Shown piece after piece: positions 1 through 9,565 of a stretch of 60,728 bases of DNA. A model generated the notes under the pieces. The model made no database searches. It worked only from the letters and a program-made list of their open reading frames with translations, and was not told the DNA's origin. A program made the position numbers and the translations under genes. The number at the start of each line of letters is the position of its first letter. Positions within the stretch are counted from its first letter, which is position 1. Source of the stretch: Romeriopsis navalis LEGE 11480 (GTDB lineage: Bacteria > Cyanobacteriota > Cyanobacteriia > Leptolyngbyales > Leptolyngbyaceae); the NCBI RefSeq assembly GCF_015207035.1, contig NZ_JADEXQ010000025.1:1-60728 (forward strand), in the 5' to 3' direction.

Positions 1-1956
1 GTTCCACCACCAACCCCACCGGTTCCGCCACCCACGCCACCGGTGCCACCGCCCACGCCGCCAGTTCCACCACCCACGCCACCGGTTCCACCACCAACGC
101 CACCCACGACGCCCCCGGCAGTTGGCGCACCGCCGATCGCGGGGACCGATGGTGATGTCGACGTATTCTGGCGCAACGGTCGTACCGGCGAAAATGCGAT
201 TTGGCGCACCGATCGGACTCCGTCGTTTAATCAGATTGATCTGCCTCAAGCTGGTGTCAATGCATGGCAACTGGCTGCGACGGCTGACTTTGATAACGAT
301 GGGGACAGCGATTTACTCTGGAACAACCGGGTCAATGGTGATGTCGTCATCTGGGTGATGAACGGTGAGCAAGTCGAACGCACGAGCAGTCTCGGCGGGA
401 TTCCGACGCCCTGGGAAGTCCAGGAAGTTGCGGATCTGACTGGTGATGGGTTCAAAGACATCATCTGGCGTAACCGCATCAATGGCGGTAATGCTGTGTG
501 GCAGCTCTCTGGCACTAACTTTGCTGGCTTGATTTCGCTACCGCAAGTCGCTGATCTGGATTGGCAACTGCAGGGCACGGGCGACTTTAATCAGGATGAC
601 CAGATCGATTTGGTCTGGCGGAACCAGGCAACGGGTGAAAATGGCATCTGGTTAATGAACGGCACCCAGCTCGCGCAAATCGTCTTCCTGCCAGAAATTG
701 ATGATCTGAATTGGACGATCGCCGATGTGGCGGACTTCGATCGAGATAATAATCTGGATCTGCTGTGGCACGACACTCAGACGGGCGAAGCCGCGATTTG
801 GCGACTCAACCAAACGAGCGTGATTGACACCAAAATTATTGGCAAAGTACCGGATGTCAACTGGACGATCGTTGGGGCTCGTGATTTCAACCGCGACAAT
901 AACATTGATGTGATTTGGCGTAATCAGGAATCCGGTGAAAATGCCGTTTGGTATATGCAGGGCACCAACTTTGGCATCGGGGTATTCCTGCCTACGGTCA
1001 ATGCGAGCTTTGAACTGGGGGGCTTTGGGGACTTCAACCGTGATGGTGGACTTGACTTTGCTTGGAATAACCAACGCAGCGGCGAGACGTTCCTCTGGCG
1101 CGGTCAGAATGGCAGTAACTTTGCCAGCAGTCAGTTAATCACGGCTCAGCCGGATACCAATTGGCATGTGGAAGCCACGGGTGATTTCAATGGCGATGGT
1201 ACGAGTGATCTGTTCTGGTTAAATCAAAGCAGTCGCCAAACGGCGATTTGGCTCTTGCAGAAGGGGCAACCGGTGGCCTTTATTGATGGTCCCCAAATTG
1301 CGGATTCGGGCTGGAATGTTGGCGGTGCCGGCGACTTCGATCGCGATGGTGATGCCGATGTGTTCTGGTATAACCTGCGTACCGGTGACACGGGACTCTG
1401 GGAAATTGAGGGAGGTCAATATATCCGCGCCATTACGACCCCACCGAATGTGAATGATGGTGGCTGGAATGTCGTTGGGGTGGCGGACTTCACGCGCGAC
1501 GGGACACCAGATATTCTCTGGCGCAATACGCGCACTGGTGCGAATGGGATCTGGCAGATGAATGGTTTGGCCTTTGAGCGTGTGTTCGATTTGCCGAACG
1601 TGGATCTGAAGTGGGAACTGCTGGGCGTCGGTGACTTCTCCGGTGATGGTTCGCCTGATTTGCTCTGGCGCAATTTGACTAACCAAGAAATTGCGACTTG
1701 GAAGCTCGATGGTGTGGTTTTTCGGCCCGAGAACATCACGCAGTTGCCTTCTTTCCTCAACGGTGAGTGGGTTGTACGCGGTACCAGCGACTTTAACGGC
1801 GATGGGTTTGAAGATATCCTTTGGTACAACGAATCAACTGGCGCACAGCGTTTGTGGTATATGAACAACGCCCAGTTTGGCGCATCGGTGCCGTTCTTTA
1901 CGCTCGATGACCTTGATTGGGAAATCGAAGGCGTAGATGATTTTGGGACGGTTTAG
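1..1956 (+). CDS. VCBS/FG-GAP repeat protein, C-terminal part (5' end outside window)
   Basis: The frame is open from base 1, so the gene begins upstream; 651 residues are visible. The first 40 or so residues are a proline-rich linker of repeated VPPPTPP units. The rest is about twelve repeats of roughly 48 residues. Each carries a calcium-loop motif of the type DFNGDGTSDLFW followed by an aromatic segment such as RTGENGIW. This pattern is that of FG-GAP/VCBS beta-propeller blades, which bind calcium and occur in secreted or surface adhesins. A signal peptide or N-terminal domain would lie outside the window. The protein ends shortly after the last blade with no sorting signal. The function is therefore only a general one (extracellular, possibly adhesion). 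The family assignment is firm and the precise role is unknown. Confidence 0.9.
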   Translation, partial: VPPPTPPVPPPTPPVPPPTPPVPPPTPPVPPPTPPTTPPAVGAPPIAGTDGDVDVFWRNGRTGENAIWRTDRTPSFNQIDLPQAGVNAWQLAATADFDNDGDSDLLWNNRVNGDVVIWVMNGEQVERTSSLGGIPTPWEVQEVADLTGDGFKDIIWRNRINGGNAVWQLSGTNFAGLISLPQVADLDWQLQGTGDFNQDDQIDLVWRNQATGENGIWLMNGTQLAQIVFLPEIDDLNWTIADVADFDRDNNLDLLWHDTQTGEAAIWRLNQTSVIDTKIIGKVPDVNWTIVGARDFNRDNNIDVIWRNQESGENAVWYMQGTNFGIGVFLPTVNASFELGGFGDFNRDGGLDFAWNNQRSGETFLWRGQNGSNFASSQLITAQPDTNWHVEATGDFNGDGTSDLFWLNQSSRQTAIWLLQKGQPVAFIDGPQIADSGWNVGGAGDFDRDGDADVFWYNLRTGDTGLWEIEGGQYIRAITTPPNVNDGGWNVVGVADFTRDGTPDILWRNTRTGANGIWQMNGLAFERVFDLPNVDLKWELLGVGDFSGDGSPDLLWRNLTNQEIATWKLDGVVFRPENITQLPSFLNGEWVVRGTSDFNGDGFEDILWYNESTGAQRLWYMNNAQFGASVPFFTLDDLDWEIEGVDDFGTV

Positions 1957-1989
1957 GAATATCGGTCAAATCTAAATTAACCAGCATAG

Positions 1990-2024
1990 TTGTTTTCCAT
2001 CGGCTGATTTCTGATGGAAAACAA
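1990..2024 (+). terminator. Intrinsic terminator after the VCBS gene
   Basis: A perfect 12-bp stem (TTGTTTTCCATC at 1990-2001 with its complement at 2013-2024) encloses an 11-base loop. A T-rich stretch (TTGATTTTTGG) follows on the + strand. It sits 33 bases after the stop codon of the VCBS gene. Confidence 0.65.
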
Positions 2025-2092
2025 TTGATTTTTGGTGTAATTTGGGGCTCAAGGCGATTTACTTTATATCGATATATTTGCTTAGCGTAGAT

Positions 2093-3139
2093 ATGATCAA
2101 TACATCAACAGATAACGTAGGGCTTACAACTCTAGGGCGACTAGAAAAAATTGATGTCCGTGAATATTGGAAAAGAGAAGATAGTGATTTCACCCCGTGG
2201 CTAGCTGAAACGTCGAACATCCAGCTTTTAAGCGAAGCGATCGGGATTGAACTAGAAGTTGAAGCCCAGGAAAAGCAAGTTGGGCCGTTTCGGGCTGATA
2301 TTTTGTGTAAAGATACGGCGAATGATCATTGGGTACTGATCGAAAACCAACTTGAGCGAACCGATCATATTCACTTGGGGCAGCTTTTAACCTATGCAGC
2401 CGGTCTTAATGCCGTGACAATCGTCTGGATTGCCGCTCGCTTTACTGAAGAGCATCGTGCGGCCCTTGACTGGCTCAACGAAATCAGCAACGAAGACTTT
2501 AATTTCTTCGGTTTGGAAATTGAACTTTGGAAAATTGGGAAGTCAGCAGTCGCCCCAAAATTTAATATCATTAGCAAACCCAATGATTGGAGCAAAAGCA
2601 TTACTGGGGCTGCTAAAAGCATTCAGTCCGACTCGCTAACAGATGCAAAAAAGCTGCAACATGATTATTGGAGTGCTTTTCGGCAATATGCCTTTGAGCA
2701 TGGCCAACGGATTCAACCCACGAAGGCACTCTATCAAAATTGGATGAATATTGCGATCGGGCGCAGTGGATTCATTCTCAATGCCATTGCTTCAACCTGG
2801 AACTCACAGCTGCAGAGTTATGCCAGTCATGAAATTCGTGCGATGTTGAAGATTGATCATAATCAAGCACAGTTGTGTTTTGATTTTTTCCATAAACAGC
2901 AAAAACAATTGGAAGCAGAATTCGGAGAAGCATTGATTTGGGACAGCTTACCTGACCGAAAATCTTGTCTCATTTATGTCCGTAAGTCGGTTGATCTTAA
3001 TAACCGTGATGACTGGGATACACAGCATGCATGGCTAACCCAGAAATTAGAAAAATTGCACATGATCTTTTCTGGCCGGATTAAGAAACTCGACATTGAT
3101 AGTTTGGATTCTGAAAGCCTCACGGGGGAAGAGGTATAA
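2093..3139 (+). CDS. DUF4268 / PD-(D/E)XK nuclease-like protein
   Basis: A 348-residue protein if the ATG at 2093 is used; an upstream TTG at 2042 would add 17 hydrophobic residues and is less likely. The N-terminal half has the pattern of a restriction-endonuclease-like fold: an acidic residue in FRADILC (residues 83-89 or so), then WVLIENQLERTDHIHLGQ, in which E-x-Q takes the place of the usual E-x-K. The C-terminal half (from about residue 200) matches the DUF4268 domain, including the HDYWSAFRQYA segment. Proteins of this kind occur singly in many bacteria and are of unproven function; nuclease activity is inferred from fold only. The gene stands alone between two terminator-like hairpins and faces the symporter gene. 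Family assignment is fairly sure. Confidence 0.8.
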   Translation: MINTSTDNVGLTTLGRLEKIDVREYWKREDSDFTPWLAETSNIQLLSEAIGIELEVEAQEKQVGPFRADILCKDTANDHWVLIENQLERTDHIHLGQLLTYAAGLNAVTIVWIAARFTEEHRAALDWLNEISNEDFNFFGLEIELWKIGKSAVAPKFNIISKPNDWSKSITGAAKSIQSDSLTDAKKLQHDYWSAFRQYAFEHGQRIQPTKALYQNWMNIAIGRSGFILNAIASTWNSQLQSYASHEIRAMLKIDHNQAQLCFDFFHKQQKQLEAEFGEALIWDSLPDRKSCLIYVRKSVDLNNRDDWDTQHAWLTQKLEKLHMIFSGRIKKLDIDSLDSESLTGEEV

Positions 3140-3140
3140 G

Positions 3141-3191
3141 CCTTGAAGGTTTATCTTCACTTTATAAAGTAGTCAAGATAAACCTTCAAGG
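3141..3191. terminator. Bidirectional terminator hairpin between convergent genes
   Basis: A perfect 17-bp inverted repeat (arms 3141-3157 and 3175-3191) starts two bases after the stop of the DUF4268 gene and ends 11 bases before the 3' end of the convergent symporter gene. The 17-base loop itself contains a 12-base palindrome (ACTTTATAAAGT). There is no long T tract, so termination is inferred from the position and stem strength. Confidence 0.55.
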
Positions 3192-3201
3192 TTGCTAAGC
3201 A

Positions 3202-4632
3202 CTACCGACGACGGCGAATCTGCTTGAAGTTATAGAACCCAAACACAAGCCAAAATACTAATAAACCACCGGTCAAACCCAGCGTCGCGATCGGCCCAAA
3301 CTTGTGAATCAAAATCGGTGCGATCGCCGTAAACAATCCCCCACCGACGATCGGCTCAAACAGCAACTGCTTGTAGGCAAAACTCTCCAACGCCGCCGAC
3401 TGATTCCCTGGGTCAACCATCCGCAGCAGCAATAGCCCCGTCGAAGTTACCCCCATCGATTGCCCCACATCCCCAATGCCGCGCTCAAACCAGAAGTTAG
3501 GAATAATCCGGGGAGCCAGCACCAAGAAGGCAAACAAGTTCCAGGTAATGCCGATCAGCGACAAGCCGATAAATGCTGGGAGATTCGCGCCGATCGCCGA
3601 CAGCGAAATCGTCGCTAACGCTGTCACCACCGTCACATCCAGTGCTACACCACCGATGCGTTTGACGAGTGGACGGCTAATTAAATAACTGCGATTTGTC
3701 CGCAGCAACCAAACCTGCACAATAATTCCACCAATCACCGTCATGGGAAACAACGGAATATGACTTAATAAACCACCCTTATCACCAACACTAAAGGCAA
3801 TTCGTTCAAACCAGACCAAACCCTGCTGAATCAACCAGCCAATCACCACTGCCAAACCGACCAAACCAAAGTTTAGCGATAGCGGGTCGATCAGCATTTC
3901 CCGCATCATCTTGGCCCGCGTCAGCCGAATCTCCGGCGCTTCTTCCAGGTCTAAATCCAGCTCTTTCTCCAGCTCCTCCGGGGTGACAACGATCGCATCC
4001 GCATCGCCCACTTTTACCCGCCCGGTAAACTTGCCCCAGCTAATCAGAAATGTGCCGATGACAATCCCGGAGACAATCCCCACCGTGGCCATGGCGAGGG
4101 CCAAGTCACCACCGCTCTCAAATCCAATATCCTGGAACGTCGTCTGCATCGCCGCCGCCGTCCCGTGGCCCCCTTCAAAGGCCACTTCGATCAATGCCCC
4201 CGCACTAGGATGTACGTTAAACAACGGCGTCAGGATCAGCAATGTGAGCAAAATCCCCACCACATACTGTCCCCAAGCCAGAATTTGACCAAAGGCCACC
4301 TGGGGCGAAGCCTGCCGCCAAATATCCTTTGGACTGGGGATCTGATCGCCCAGAAACAGCGTCGCAAACACAATGTTAATAAATACGCTCGGCGACTGTT
4401 TCCACACCTGCTGCACCGCTTCTGGGAAGATCCCCGCCGCAAACGGTGACCCGTCACCGGCGATCGCGCCCACAACGCCCGGCCCCAGCAGCAGCGCCAA
4501 ACCGCCCGCAACGATCGAATCTGGCAGATACAGCGCTCTAAAAAATCCGACGCGTTTACGAATCGATCGGCCAGCCAACACCAGCACCCCGACGAGAATA
4601 AATGCCACAAAGACATCGATCAGCTTAAACAC
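3202..4632 (-). CDS. Sodium:glutamate symporter family protein (GltS-like)
   Basis: A 476-residue inner-membrane protein with about a dozen hydrophobic segments arranged as two similar halves, typical of the GltS (glutamate:Na+ symporter) family. The conserved segment EGGHGTAAAM in the first half is characteristic of the family. Between the halves lies a charged cytoplasmic loop of about 40 residues rich in Glu and Asp (near residues 215-255), which makes the protein longer than the roughly 400-residue enterobacterial GltS. The start is a GTG at 4632. The family says Na+-coupled uptake of an acidic amino acid; the actual substrate here is not shown. It is divergent from the peptidase gene at 4983. 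Confidence 0.85.
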   Translation of the reverse strand: MFKLIDVFVAFILVGVLVLAGRSIRKRVGFFRALYLPDSIVAGGLALLLGPGVVGAIAGDGSPFAAGIFPEAVQQVWKQSPSVFINIVFATLFLGDQIPSPKDIWRQASPQVAFGQILAWGQYVVGILLTLLILTPLFNVHPSAGALIEVAFEGGHGTAAAMQTTFQDIGFESGGDLALAMATVGIVSGIVIGTFLISWGKFTGRVKVGDADAIVVTPEELEKELDLDLEEAPEIRLTRAKMMREMLIDPLSLNFGLVGLAVVIGWLIQQGLVWFERIAFSVGDKGGLLSHIPLFPMTVIGGIIVQVWLLRTNRSYLISRPLVKRIGGVALDVTVVTALATISLSAIGANLPAFIGLSLIGITWNLFAFLVLAPRIIPNFWFERGIGDVGQSMGVTSTGLLLLRMVDPGNQSAALESFAYKQLLFEPIVGGGLFTAIAPILIHKFGPIATLGLTGGLLVFWLVFGFYNFKQIRRRR

Positions 4633-4982
4633 ATTACTTACCTAACTTTCACCATGAGACTAATTAGCCTTCACTTTAGGCTATCAGTCGGTCCTAGGCA
4701 CATTTTCGTTAGTTTATGCAACGCTTCATCACCGCATGGTGCGATCTTCTACGATTTTTCGACCTAGTTTCCGCGCAGCAAGCCGTAGTCCTAGGCGCCA
4801 TTGCCATCGATTTATTGTGATGCCAGGATGATTTTACCCATGCTTGCCTCTGCCTCAATCTGTGACTTTTAGCCTAGCGCCATAGGTCGTTGGTCCGCTC
4901 CGACGATCGTGACCTTTGCTTCTGGCGAACTAGAGGGTGACTTTTCTACATTGCGTTCATCCACTCTTCGGAACGATGAACC
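4633..4982. other. Divergent intergenic region (350 bp)
   Basis: It separates the start of the symporter gene (minus) from that of the peptidase gene (plus), so it must hold both promoters. I see no convincing paired -35/-10 boxes. The octamer TCCTAGGC occurs twice (about 4693 and 4789), which could be a regulator half-site or chance. No open frame of note. Confidence 0.4.
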
Positions 4983-6974
4983 ATGATCAATCGCCTCTTC
5001 TTGTTTCAGGCAACGGGTTTGGTCAGCCTGTTATTGCTCAGTGCATTGGCCCAAAGCTGGATTGCCCGCGCCACCCTGCCGCCCGCTCCCCAAACACCAC
5101 CCCAAAAACTCGCTTCGCTGATTTCCCGTGACATTTTCTTTGGCAACCCGCCTCAATCCCAACCGAAAATTTCCCCCGATGGTCGCTATCTCGCCTACAT
5201 TGCACCGGATCAAACTAGCGTGCTGCAAATTTGGCTGAAGACCTTGGGTAAAAATGACGATCGTCCCCTGACCCAAGCCAAACAAGCCGGTATCCGCAAC
5301 TATGAATGGGCCTACAACGGCACGCATATCCTGTTTCCCCAAGATGACAACGGCAATGAGGAATATCAGCTTCAACGGCTGAATATTCGAACTCAAGCCA
5401 TTCAAGCCTTGACCCCCAAGTCTGGGGTGCGCGCCGAACTCATTGGACTCAATCCGCAGTTCCCCAACGAGGCGTTAGTCGCGATGAACCAACGTAGTCC
5501 TTTGCAATTTGATGTCTATCGGATCAATATCAAAACCGGCAAAACTACCCTTGATACAACCAATCCTGGCAATGGCATTGATGTCACAGCGGATAAGCAG
5601 TTTCAAGTGCGGGCTGCCCACACAGTCCGACCCGATGGTGGCAAGAACCTAGCCCTGCGTGATGCTCCCAATCAACCCTGGCGGATTATCCGCCAATGGG
5701 AACCAAACAGCGAAGGCCGCAGCTTGAGTTTCTCGAACGATGGCAAGCAATTATATTTACTCGATAATCAAACCAGCGATACGTTGCAACTCAAAGCGCT
5801 GAATCTCGCCAGTAGCAAGGCTAAAACCCTCGCGAGTGATGCCCACAACGACATCACTGACGTAATGCTTCATCCCCAAACCCGACAGCCGATCGCCGTT
5901 GGGATATACCGCGATCGCTTGCACTGGCAAGTCCTCGATCCCGCCTATAAAGCCGATTTTGCCGCCATTGCTAAAGTCCAACCGGGTGATGTCCGCTGGC
6001 AAAACTGTGACCGGCGCTTCACCCGCTGCATCATCTTCTACACCAGCGATCGCCAACCCACGACCTATTATTTATACGATCGGCGCACCCGCAAAAGTGC
6101 CAAACTCTTTAGTCGCCAACCGCCGCTCGCGCAGCACCAACTCGCTCCGATGCAACCCATTACTTACCAAGCCCGAGATGGGTTGACGATTCATGGCTAT
6201 TTGACGGCGCCAGTGGGTGTACCCGCGAAAAATCTGCCGACGGTTCTCTGGGTGCACGGTGGCCCCTGGGCGCGGGATAAATGGGGCTATAACGCCGTGG
6301 TGCAATGGCTCGCGAACCGGGGTTATGCCGTCCTCCAAGTTAACTTTCGCGGTTCCACCGGCTACGGGAAAAAGTTTCTCAATGCAGGAAATCGTGAATG
6401 GGCCGGGAAAATGCACCTCGATTTACTCGATGGGGTTGAGTGGCTGAAACGCCAAGGTATTGCGCACCCCAAGAAAATTGCCATTGCTGGTGGCTCCTAC
6501 GGCGGTTATGCCAGCTTAGTCGGCATGACCTATACGCCGGATGTGTTTGCCGCTGGGGTCGATATTGTGGGGCCGAGTAATTTGATCACATTGTTGAATA
6601 GTCTTCCACCCTATTGGTTTTCGGAGAAACCAATCTTTGAATATCGCCTAGGTAATCCGCTTAAGGATCAGGTTTTTTTGAAACAACGATCGCCGGTGTT
6701 CTTTGCCCACCAGATTAAAAATCCGCTGCTGATTGCCCACGGTGCGAATGATCCACGGGTCAAACAGTCTGAAAGCGATCAAATTGTGCAAACCATGCGG
6801 CAGCAAGGAAAAGGGGTGGAATATTGGGTTTATTCGGATGAGGGACACGGTTTTGCTAAACCGGCAAATCGGCGGCATTTCTTTGCTCAGATGGAACGGT
6901 TGCTGGCAGAGCATTTAGGCGGACGTTATGAATTGGAGCGCCAGATCTCAGGCCATTCGGGGCAGTCACGCTAA
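4983..6974 (+). CDS. S9 family prolyl oligopeptidase-like peptidase, secreted
   Basis: A 663-residue serine hydrolase. The N-terminus has a hydrophobic segment (about residues 5-25) that looks like a signal peptide or signal anchor, so the enzyme probably acts outside the cytoplasm. Residues 60-390 show repeated WD40-like strands of the S9 beta-propeller (for example SPDGRYLAYIAPD). The C-terminal alpha/beta-hydrolase domain has the full triad: Ser505 in GGSYGGYA, Asp590 in GANDPRV and His622 in DEGHGF. This order and spacing match the acylaminoacyl-peptidase/dipeptidyl-peptidase branch of family S9, which cleaves short peptides. The exact substrate is unknown. It is a single gene with no operon partner. 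Confidence 0.9.
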   Translation: MINRLFLFQATGLVSLLLLSALAQSWIARATLPPAPQTPPQKLASLISRDIFFGNPPQSQPKISPDGRYLAYIAPDQTSVLQIWLKTLGKNDDRPLTQAKQAGIRNYEWAYNGTHILFPQDDNGNEEYQLQRLNIRTQAIQALTPKSGVRAELIGLNPQFPNEALVAMNQRSPLQFDVYRINIKTGKTTLDTTNPGNGIDVTADKQFQVRAAHTVRPDGGKNLALRDAPNQPWRIIRQWEPNSEGRSLSFSNDGKQLYLLDNQTSDTLQLKALNLASSKAKTLASDAHNDITDVMLHPQTRQPIAVGIYRDRLHWQVLDPAYKADFAAIAKVQPGDVRWQNCDRRFTRCIIFYTSDRQPTTYYLYDRRTRKSAKLFSRQPPLAQHQLAPMQPITYQARDGLTIHGYLTAPVGVPAKNLPTVLWVHGGPWARDKWGYNAVVQWLANRGYAVLQVNFRGSTGYGKKFLNAGNREWAGKMHLDLLDGVEWLKRQGIAHPKKIAIAGGSYGGYASLVGMTYTPDVFAAGVDIVGPSNLITLLNSLPPYWFSEKPIFEYRLGNPLKDQVFLKQRSPVFFAHQIKNPLLIAHGANDPRVKQSESDQIVQTMRQQGKGVEYWVYSDEGHGFAKPANRRHFFAQMERLLAEHLGGRYELERQISGHSGQSR

Positions 6975-7189
6975 CGGTTCACGGGCGAGGAATTGCGTCG
7001 GCACCGGATGTCTCTCAGGTCTGTCTGTCGGGGTATGAATACCGCGCCCCGTTAATAAACCTTTGCTCTAAATAGTTGGTCTACGGCGTCGGTTTTGGCT
7101 GGATGCCTTCCAGGTTATTGATTATCCTGCTGCGGATAATTCACGGTTGCAATGTATTTCTCTTTCAAACTACTGAGGCAAATTGATGT

Positions 7190-7843
7190 TCAAGCATCGC
7201 GGCGATGTTTCTGGACATATAGCGCGGCCTGAGTCCGATCGCGCAGCCCTAACCGACTCAGAATATTTGTCACATGGTTCTTGACCGTACGATCGGAGAT
7301 ATACAATGCGGCGGCGATTTCGCGGTTGTTGGCTCCTGTGCCGATCAGTTGCAGGATCTCGCGTTCGCGGGGGGTAAGTTCGGGGAATTGATGCGTGGGA
7401 ATCTGAGAAGACGGCTGGCCGAGGGCTTTTTCGATTAACCCCGGTCCCAGATAGGTATAGCCTTGATGAATCGATCGAATTGCATTCGCTAAATCCTCTG
7501 ACGGTGTGTCCTTTAGCAAATATCCCTGGGCCCCGGCCCGCATCGCTTGGGACACATCTTGATCGTCGTCAAACGTCGTCAGAATCAATACGCTGACATC
7601 GGGGAAGCGCGATCGGATTTCCCGGGTTGTCGCAATGCCATCCATCACAGGCATCCGAATATCCAGTAACAATACCGCTGGCAATGCCTCGACTGACATC
7701 TCCGCCAACTTGGTAATTGTTTCGGCCCCATTGGTCGCATCGCCGACGACCTCGATATCCGGCTGGGCCAAGAGCAAACTACGCAGCCCATCGCGAATCA
7801 ACGCTTGATCATCAACTATAAAGACGCGGATGAAGTCAGCCAT
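7190..7843 (-). CDS. NarL/LuxR-type response regulator
   Basis: A 217-residue two-domain response regulator. The receiver domain (residues 1-125) has the acidic pair D11/D12, the phospho-acceptor D61 in LLLDIRMP and the conserved lysine in GYLLKDT. The C-terminal half (residues 150-212) is a LuxR-type helix-turn-helix, LTPREREILQLIGTGANN onward, ending in the recognition helix around DRTVKNHV. It overlaps the upstream sensor kinase gene by 28 bp, so the two are co-transcribed and form a cognate pair. It should act as a DNA-binding transcription regulator; its targets are unknown. Confidence 0.92.
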   Translation of the reverse strand: MADFIRVFIVDDQALIRDGLRSLLLAQPDIEVVGDATNGAETITKLAEMSVEALPAVLLLDIRMPVMDGIATTREIRSRFPDVSVLILTTFDDDQDVSQAMRAGAQGYLLKDTPSEDLANAIRSIHQGYTYLGPGLIEKALGQPSSQIPTHQFPELTPREREILQLIGTGANNREIAAALYISDRTVKNHVTNILSRLGLRDRTQAALYVQKHRRDA

Positions 7844-9312
7844 GAATTTACCAATACTTCTACTTGTACAATACAGCCTTGGCCCGGCGTACTATTGACT
7901 GTGAGGGTGCCGTCAATTGATTCGGCGCGCTCGCGCATGCCTTGTAAACCAAACCCGCTGCTTGTTTGCTGAATCTGAAATCCCCGGCCATTATCGGTAA
8001 TTTTGAGGCAGATTCGTTGTGCCTCGGCGGCGGTAATTTCTGTTGTAATCGCGAGGGCCACTTGATCGGCCCCGCTGTGGCGCGTGATATTCGTCAGGGC
8101 TTCTTGGATGATGCGGTAGAAAGCCGTTTGGACTTCGAGCGGCATCTGCTTTATAGGGCTTTGGTAGTCGAGTTCGCAGGGCGTTACGGCGCGAAATTCA
8201 TGGAGTAGATCCGATACTGCTTGATCAAAGGATTTACCCGCTAGGAAATTATTGCGTAGTTGGGAGACCGATCGGCGCACTTCTGCGAGGGCTGTTTGCG
8301 AGAGGGCTTTGGCTTGGGTGATAAATTGATGGGCGCGATCGGCGTTCGGTGGAAAATAAACCAACGCATTTTCTAGCTGAATGCTTTGGGCTGTGAGGGT
8401 GTGTCCTAGAGCATCATGAATTTCACGGGCAATCCGATTCCGCTCCTCCAGCATGGTCTGATTTTCGATCCGCTGGGCGTACTGCCGCAGTTGATGATGA
8501 GCTTGGGTGAGTTGATCACGGCTACGACGCTCGGATACTAGCGTATTCACTAAAACAATTAATAAAGCAGTCGTGACCGTAAACATCACTGTTACGTTAA
8601 AGATAAACACATTCAGAATCTGCTGAATGTCTTGAGGATTCAATGTTACGGGTTGATCAATCAAGCCCATTAGCTGCGACCAGACCATGCCAATGACAAC
8701 TGAAACCATGTGATAGGAGCTAAACAGCAGCATGACAGCGAGCCACCGCTGTTTTCCGGAAAACATCAAGCAGGCCCGAATCAGTGCCACAACGTGCAGC
8801 AGTAACAGACTTTCCAGATTCAGCGAATCGTGGGCACTCACCCCCGTGAGGTAGATTGCCCAAATTAGCAGAAATTCCGTTGCCGTATACAGCCATTGAT
8901 TGATGCGCGATCGCTGCTGGGAAATCTGTGTCCCCATCCAGATAAATAATCCACCGGAAGTCAACAAAACCAGCCATTCATAGATGATTGTTGCCCAACT
9001 TGGCAGAAGGAATCCTGGCGTTAAGAGCAGCGGCCATAGCAAAATAATGGCGATGAATCCTTTGCGGCTCTGTGGCTGTCGCCAACTCCAACCGCAGCCC
9101 CCGAGCCAACTGCCTAGGACCAGGAAAAATAATGGCGTCGTTGCGCTGATGCCCACGGCGATCGAATTATTCACACCGTCTCGCTCGAAAATAATGCTGA
9201 GTGCATCATCGGGAGCCAGCCCCATATACAGCAGCACAATCAGCAGCAGCAACCATTCAATATAGAGCAATGGTTTGAGCGGATGGGTAATCGATCGCCT
9301 TGCGAACATCAT
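7816..9312 (-). CDS. NarL-type sensor histidine kinase (HisKA_3)
   Basis: A 498-residue kinase when started at the ATG at 9312; a TTG at 9375 would add 21 residues. About seven hydrophobic segments fill the first 260 residues, so sensing is likely intramembrane. A short coiled coil leads into the HisKA_3 dimerisation domain, with the phospho-accepting histidine at residue 299 in RIAREIHDALGH. The ATPase domain follows, with the N box (IIQEALTNITRHS) and the G box near the end (GFGLQGMRERA). It partners the overlapping response regulator. The signal is unknown. Confidence 0.9.
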   Translation of the reverse strand: MMFARRSITHPLKPLLYIEWLLLLIVLLYMGLAPDDALSIIFERDGVNNSIAVGISATTPLFFLVLGSWLGGCGWSWRQPQSRKGFIAIILLWPLLLTPGFLLPSWATIIYEWLVLLTSGGLFIWMGTQISQQRSRINQWLYTATEFLLIWAIYLTGVSAHDSLNLESLLLLHVVALIRACLMFSGKQRWLAVMLLFSSYHMVSVVIGMVWSQLMGLIDQPVTLNPQDIQQILNVFIFNVTVMFTVTTALLIVLVNTLVSERRSRDQLTQAHHQLRQYAQRIENQTMLEERNRIAREIHDALGHTLTAQSIQLENALVYFPPNADRAHQFITQAKALSQTALAEVRRSVSQLRNNFLAGKSFDQAVSDLLHEFRAVTPCELDYQSPIKQMPLEVQTAFYRIIQEALTNITRHSGADQVALAITTEITAAEAQRICLKITDNGRGFQIQQTSSGFGLQGMRERAESIDGTLTVNSTPGQGCIVQVEVLVNSWLTSSASL

Positions 9313-9565
9313 GAAAACAATCCAGCGAGAGCAAGTCAGCAACAGTTCTCTCACTATAGGCTGACTTATCTTCAAGCAGTAGAGTCTTTGGGGCTGTTCT
9401 CCCTAGTACCAAAGTCACAATCTGATTGCTGGTGCTGCGCCACCGCGCAGTCACCGCTGCCACGCATAGCAAAGCAATCAGTCTGCAATATGGGTCTTTG
9501 TTAATGTTCAAGCGCGGCTGTTGCTTCCGTCAAACAGCATGTTTCGTCAAATACCATTCACATTA

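Noticed and set aside
652-1868. Minus-strand open frames of 140-155 codons opposite the VCBS gene
   Set aside because: They mirror the periodic repeats of the sense gene and have no protein-like pattern.
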